Origin: PNKC01 sp039917655
GTDB lineage: Bacteria > Chloroflexota > Dehalococcoidia > Tepidiformales > Tepidiformaceae
Assembly: GCA_039917655.1 (NCBI GenBank)
Contig: JBDSJC010000137.1
Coordinates: forward strand, 1-8,531
Length of the DNA stretch: 8,531 nucleotides
Direction: 5' to 3'
How positions within the stretch are numbered: position 1 is the stretch's first letter; every line of letters starts with the position of its first letter. Of this stretch, positions 6,204 to 8,531 are shown piece by piece. The position numbers and the translations under genes are program-made. Below the pieces are notes generated by a model. That model searched no databases, was not told the origin of the DNA, and saw nothing but the letters and a program-made list of their open reading frames with translations.

Positions 6204-6938
6204 GTGAGCGACGAAGTGGATTTCGCCGACGCCGAACGGCTCCTGAGGGCCGCCGAGTTCGAAGACTGCCAGCTCCTCTGGTACTCTTCGAACTACGTTT
6301 ACGCTGCCCGCCTCTGTTCACGGGAAAACGAGACGTTCGCCGCGATCTACAAGCCCTTGAAGGGCGAAAGCCCGCTCTGGGACTTCCCTGAAGGTGCGCT
6401 CTACAAGAAGGAAGCGGCGGCCTACGAACTCTCGCGGCTGCTCGGTTGGCCGTTCATTCCGCCGACCGTGGTGCGCGATGGCCCACAGGGCATTGGCTCC
6501 GTCCAGATACTCATCGCGCACGACCCGGAAGCGCATTTCTTCGTCCAGAGGGAAGTACCGGAACTGGTCCCGCAGCTACAGCGGATGGCGGTGTTCGATG
6601 CGATCGCCAATAACGCCGACCGCAAGGGTGGCCACTGCCTGCTCGACGCCGAGGGCACCATCTGGGGGATCGACCACGGACTCTGCTTCCACCCGCAGTA
6701 CAAGCTGCGTTCCGTCATCTGGGACTGGGTGGACGAGCCGATCGCCGGAGAGTGGCTGTCGGACGTGCAGGCCGCAGCCACAAAGTTGGAAGAGCGAACG
6801 CAAGGAACGGCGCCGCTGCTCGAATTGTTGACCAACGAAGAGGCGGCCGCGATGGGCCGCCGCATCCGCACGCTACTCAAGCAACGTACATTTCCTCGGC
6901 CTGGGCCGAACCGGCACTATCCGTGGCCACTGGTCTAG
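6204..6938 (+). CDS. SCO1664-family protein (PI3K/PI4K or HipA-like kinase fold), function unknown
   Basis: The 244-residue protein resembles the SCO1664 family, named after a Streptomyces gene and annotated with a phosphatidylinositol 3-/4-kinase-like fold. Kinase-like features are visible. FAAIYKPLKGESPLWDFP (45-62) offers Lys50 or Lys53 for nucleotide binding, and YKKEAAAYELSRLLGWP (67-83) resembles the helix carrying the paired glutamate (Glu70). AIANNADRKGGH (133-144) resembles a catalytic loop with Asp139, and WGIDHGLCF contains Asp157, a candidate metal ligand. No signal peptide or membrane segment is seen. Phosphotransfer activity and substrate are not established by the sequence. The GTG start is supported by the TGATACGCT-N6-GTG arrangement and by the N-terminal Ser-Asp-Glu reading straight into the conserved region. 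Its TAG stop interlocks with that of the convergent HxlR-type gene. Confidence 0.78.
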   Translation: MSDEVDFADAERLLRAAEFEDCQLLWYSSNYVYAARLCSRENETFAAIYKPLKGESPLWDFPEGALYKKEAAAYELSRLLGWPFIPPTVVRDGPQGIGSVQILIAHDPEAHFFVQREVPELVPQLQRMAVFDAIANNADRKGGHCLLDAEGTIWGIDHGLCFHPQYKLRSVIWDWVDEPIAGEWLSDVQAAATKLEERTQGTAPLLELLTNEEAAAMGRRIRTLLKQRTFPRPGPNRHYPWPLV

Positions 6939-7417
6939 GGGTTAGTCTTGCTTCGCGGCGAAGCCGCCGGGGCCGCCGCGTGAGCGAACTCCGCTTTGAT
7001 TTCGCGGGCGACGATCTGTTTGCCGCAGGTGGAGCAGGCGAGCACCGCGAGCGGGTCGTGGCCGCACTCGTGAGTGAGCCGCACGGGTGGGCCGGCTTCT
7101 CCAGTCGTGTACTTGTCGCCCCAGCGCATCAATGAGAGCAGCACCGGATAAAGATCGCGGCCTTTCTCGGTAAGGCGGTACTCGAAGCGCTTCGGGCGCT
7201 CCTGGTACAGCCGCCGTTCGAGAATGCCGTGGTCCACCAACCCCTGGAGACGCGTGGCGAGTACGTTGCGGGCGATACCCAGCCGCCCCTGGAAATCATC
7301 AAACCGGCGGACGCCGTTGAACGCTTCGCGGACGACGAGCATGGTCCACCACTCGCCAATGATCTCAAGGCTGCGAGCGACCGAGCAATCCATTTCAGCA
7401 AAGCTCGTGCGTTTCAC
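6935..7417 (-). CDS. HxlR-family winged-helix transcriptional regulator with a C-terminal Cys/His cluster
   Basis: The 160-residue product is an HxlR/DUF24-type regulator. The DNA-binding domain covers about 10-103: MDCSVARSLEIIGEWW (9-24), the family signature with Cys11 at the position used for redox sensing in some members; VREAFNGVRRFDDFQ (29-43); RNVLATRLQGLVDHGILERR (50-69), the recognition-helix region; and a wing with YRLTEKGRDLYPVL. Beyond the usual domain is a tail with Cys118, His120, Cys128 and Cys131 (ECGH...CSTCG), which looks like a small metal-binding ribbon, and then a low-complexity Ala/Pro end. The GTG at 7417 is preferred over the ATG at 7393 because TAAACT lies six bases before it and the longer N-terminus fits the family. 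It is divergent from ilvD and may regulate itself, ilvD or neither; the signal is not visible. Confidence 0.88.
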   Translation of the reverse strand: MKRTSFAEMDCSVARSLEIIGEWWTMLVVREAFNGVRRFDDFQGRLGIARNVLATRLQGLVDHGILERRLYQERPKRFEYRLTEKGRDLYPVLLSLMRWGDKYTTGEAGPPVRLTHECGHDPLAVLACSTCGKQIVAREIKAEFAHAAAPAASPRSKTNP

Positions 7418-7419
7418 CC

Positions 7420-7430
7420 GTACAGTTTAC
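7420..7430 (-). promoter_or_regulatory. Extended -10 of the HxlR-type gene within a small dyad
   Basis: On the minus strand TAAACT (7429-7424) is six bases (gtacgg) before the GTG at 7417. TGG (7432-7430) precedes it, giving an extended -10 TGG-TAAACT. The overlapping 11-mer GTAAACTGTAC has GTA...TAC symmetry, the kind of short dyad bound by HxlR/DUF24 regulators, so it could be an autoregulatory operator. The promoter reading is moderate; the operator reading is weak. Confidence 0.45.
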
Positions 7431-7564
7431 CACGAATCGACGCATAGGTTGCTTCACGCAATTGTCCCGAAGATGAAGTTCGCGGCCTCTACCGCTAAGC
7501 TTGCTGAACCTCATCACAATTTCGCCCGCGTCGCACCGTCGCCGCTGGCATGGAGCATCTCCGC
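7431..7564 (+). other. Intergenic leader region upstream of ilvD, with a ribosome-binding site
   Basis: About 147 bases separate the HxlR-type start from the ilvD ATG. GGAG at 7552-7555 is nine bases before ATG 7565 and is the best Shine-Dalgarno in the window. A TAAGCT at 7496-7501 could be a -10 giving a leader of nearly 60 bases, but no matching -35 is visible. AATTGT (7460-7465) and ACAATT (7516-7521) are inverted but widely spaced. I see no T-box, riboswitch or attenuator structure that I would defend. Confidence 0.4.
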
Positions 7565-8531
7565 ATGTCTTACGACACTCGCCAGCACAGCCGCATCATG
7601 GTCGATGGCCCAGGCCGGGCGCCCGCCCGCTCCTACCTCAAATCGGTGGGCTTCAGCAGCGACGACTTGAAGAAGCCGCTGGTGATGGTTGCCCACAGCT
7701 GGATCGGCACCATGCCCTGCAACTTTAACCAACGGGAGCTGGCACAGCACGTGATGGCGGGTGTGCGGGCGGCAGGCGGCACGCCGATGGAGGTGAACAC
7801 GATCGCGATCAGCGACGGCATCTCCATGGGTACAGAAGGGATGAAGGCCTCTCTGATTAGCCGCGAAGTGATTGCCGACTCAATCGAACTGGCGGGCGTC
7901 GGCTACTCGTTCGATGCGATGGTGGTCATCGTCGGCTGCGACAAAACGATCCCCGCGGGGGCCATGGCCCTGGCACGGCTCAACCTTCCCGGCCTGGCGC
8001 TCTACGGTGGATCGATCGCTCCGGGAGTCTACCGCGGGCAGGACATCACCATCCAGGACGTGTTCGAGGGCGTCGGCCAGCACTCGGCGGGAAACATCAG
8101 CGATGAAGAACTCGAAGCGATTGAGAACGCAGCCTGCCCAGGCGCCGGCGCGTGCGGCGCGCAGTACACCGCAAACACTATGGCTATGGCGCTCGAATTC
8201 ATGGGCATCGCGCCGATGGGCAGCGGCACTGTGGGCGCCACAGACCCACGCAAAGACAACGTGGGTTTCCGAGCGGGGGAGCTAGTGATGGATGTCCTCA
8301 ATCGCGGACTCAAGCCGCGCGACATCCTCACGCGGAAGGCGTTCGAGAACGGCATCGCCAGTGCGGCTTCAACCGGCGGCTCAACCAACGTTGTGCTGCA
8401 CCTGATGGCGATCGCCCGGGAGGCCGGGGTCGAGCTGGATATCGACGACTTCGACGAGATCAGTGAGCGTACCCCGCTGATCGGCGACCTCCGTCCGGGA
8501 GGCCGTTATGTGGCGCTCGACATGGACCGGG
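7565..8531 (+). CDS. ilvD: Dihydroxy-acid dehydratase (3' end beyond the window)
   Basis: IlvD dehydrates 2,3-dihydroxy-isovalerate and 2,3-dihydroxy-3-methylvalerate to the 2-keto acids in valine, leucine and isoleucine synthesis. The 322 visible codons are a little over half of the usual 550-570. Family motifs are clear: GRAPARSYLKSVGF (17-30), HSWIGTMPCN (44-53), SDGISMGTEGM followed by SLISREVIADSIELAG, VGCDKTIPAGAMALARLN from about 123, and GAGACGAQYTANTMAMALE around 197. STGGSTNVVLHLMAIAREAG lies near the visible end. Cys52, Cys125 and Cys197 match the three cluster-binding cysteines, and Asp126-Lys127 supply the Mg/lysine site. Cys at the first position (PCN) is the pattern of the more oxygen-tolerant [2Fe-2S] class. 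ATG 7565 is chosen over the in-frame ATG 7550 because GGAG sits nine bases upstream. The frame has no stop to the window end. Related sugar-acid dehydratases are less likely given ISMGTEGM. Confidence 0.95.
   Translation, partial: MSYDTRQHSRIMVDGPGRAPARSYLKSVGFSSDDLKKPLVMVAHSWIGTMPCNFNQRELAQHVMAGVRAAGGTPMEVNTIAISDGISMGTEGMKASLISREVIADSIELAGVGYSFDAMVVIVGCDKTIPAGAMALARLNLPGLALYGGSIAPGVYRGQDITIQDVFEGVGQHSAGNISDEELEAIENAACPGAGACGAQYTANTMAMALEFMGIAPMGSGTVGATDPRKDNVGFRAGELVMDVLNRGLKPRDILTRKAFENGIASAASTGGSTNVVLHLMAIAREAGVELDIDDFDEISERTPLIGDLRPGGRYVALDMDR

Noticed and set aside
7501..7728. Open frame starting TTG-CTG-AAC-CTC-ATC, Leu/Ile-rich like a branched-chain amino acid attenuator peptide
   Set aside because: The frame does not stop before ilvD but runs far into it, it has no ribosome-binding site, and I see no terminator/antiterminator pair.
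1..8531. CRISPR array, tRNA/rRNA, insertion sequence or prophage signs
   Set aside because: No regularly spaced repeats, transposase, integrase, terminal repeats or RNA-gene patterns were found by eye. Codon style looks uniform across the window.

Overview
This window is a stretch of ordinary bacterial chromosome. The DNA is visibly GC-rich, with strong G/C preference at third codon positions. No rRNA, tRNA, insertion sequence or CRISPR array is visible. Gene content (carB-pyrK, a stand-alone CinA C-domain protein, a PhzF-family protein, an SCO1664-type kinase-fold protein, an HxlR-type regulator, a cluster-type ilvD) and leaderless-looking starts suggest a high-GC, non-proteobacterial lineage. 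My best guess is Chloroflexota (Dehalococcoidia-like), but that is inferred from gene types and not proven by the sequence.

Layout. Positions 1-60 hold the last codons of an upstream plus-strand gene (possibly carA). It overlaps the TTG start of carB, the complete large subunit of carbamoyl-phosphate synthase. carB in turn overlaps (GTGA) the iron-sulfur/flavin electron-transfer subunit of dihydroorotate dehydrogenase (pyrK type). This is a pyrimidine biosynthesis operon that ends at about 4135; no catalytic pyrD is seen next to it. A retropepsin-like aspartic protease gene follows (4172-4654). It is broken by two compensating single-base frameshifts that flank its catalytic Asp-Thr-Gly. Convergent to it lies a short cinA C-domain gene (minus strand, 4664-5167), divergent from a PhzF-family gene (5262-6152). 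An SCO1664-family gene follows on the plus strand (6204-6938). It converges with an HxlR-family regulator (minus, 6935-7417); their stop codons interlock in a CTAG. The regulator is divergent from ilvD (dihydroxy-acid dehydratase, 7565 to the window end, incomplete).

The most striking cross-gene pattern is at the starts. The five genes that begin their own transcription unit between 4172 and 7417 (protease, cinA, phzF-like, SCO1664-like, HxlR) each have a TANNNT -10-like hexamer exactly 6 (four cases) or 7 (one case) bases before an ATG/GTG, and none has a convincing Shine-Dalgarno. This points to leaderless mRNAs. Operon-internal genes instead use 4-base stop/start overlaps, and ilvD has a GGAG ribosome-binding site.

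Cellular roles: carB and pyrK serve UMP synthesis, ilvD serves branched-chain amino acid synthesis, and the cinA-like protein may salvage nicotinamide mononucleotide. The PhzF-like, SCO1664-like and protease genes have no assignable pathway here. I found no convincing evidence of a new multi-gene system. The points most worth a second look are the leaderless-start pattern, the doubly frameshifted protease and the altered CinA active-site motif.
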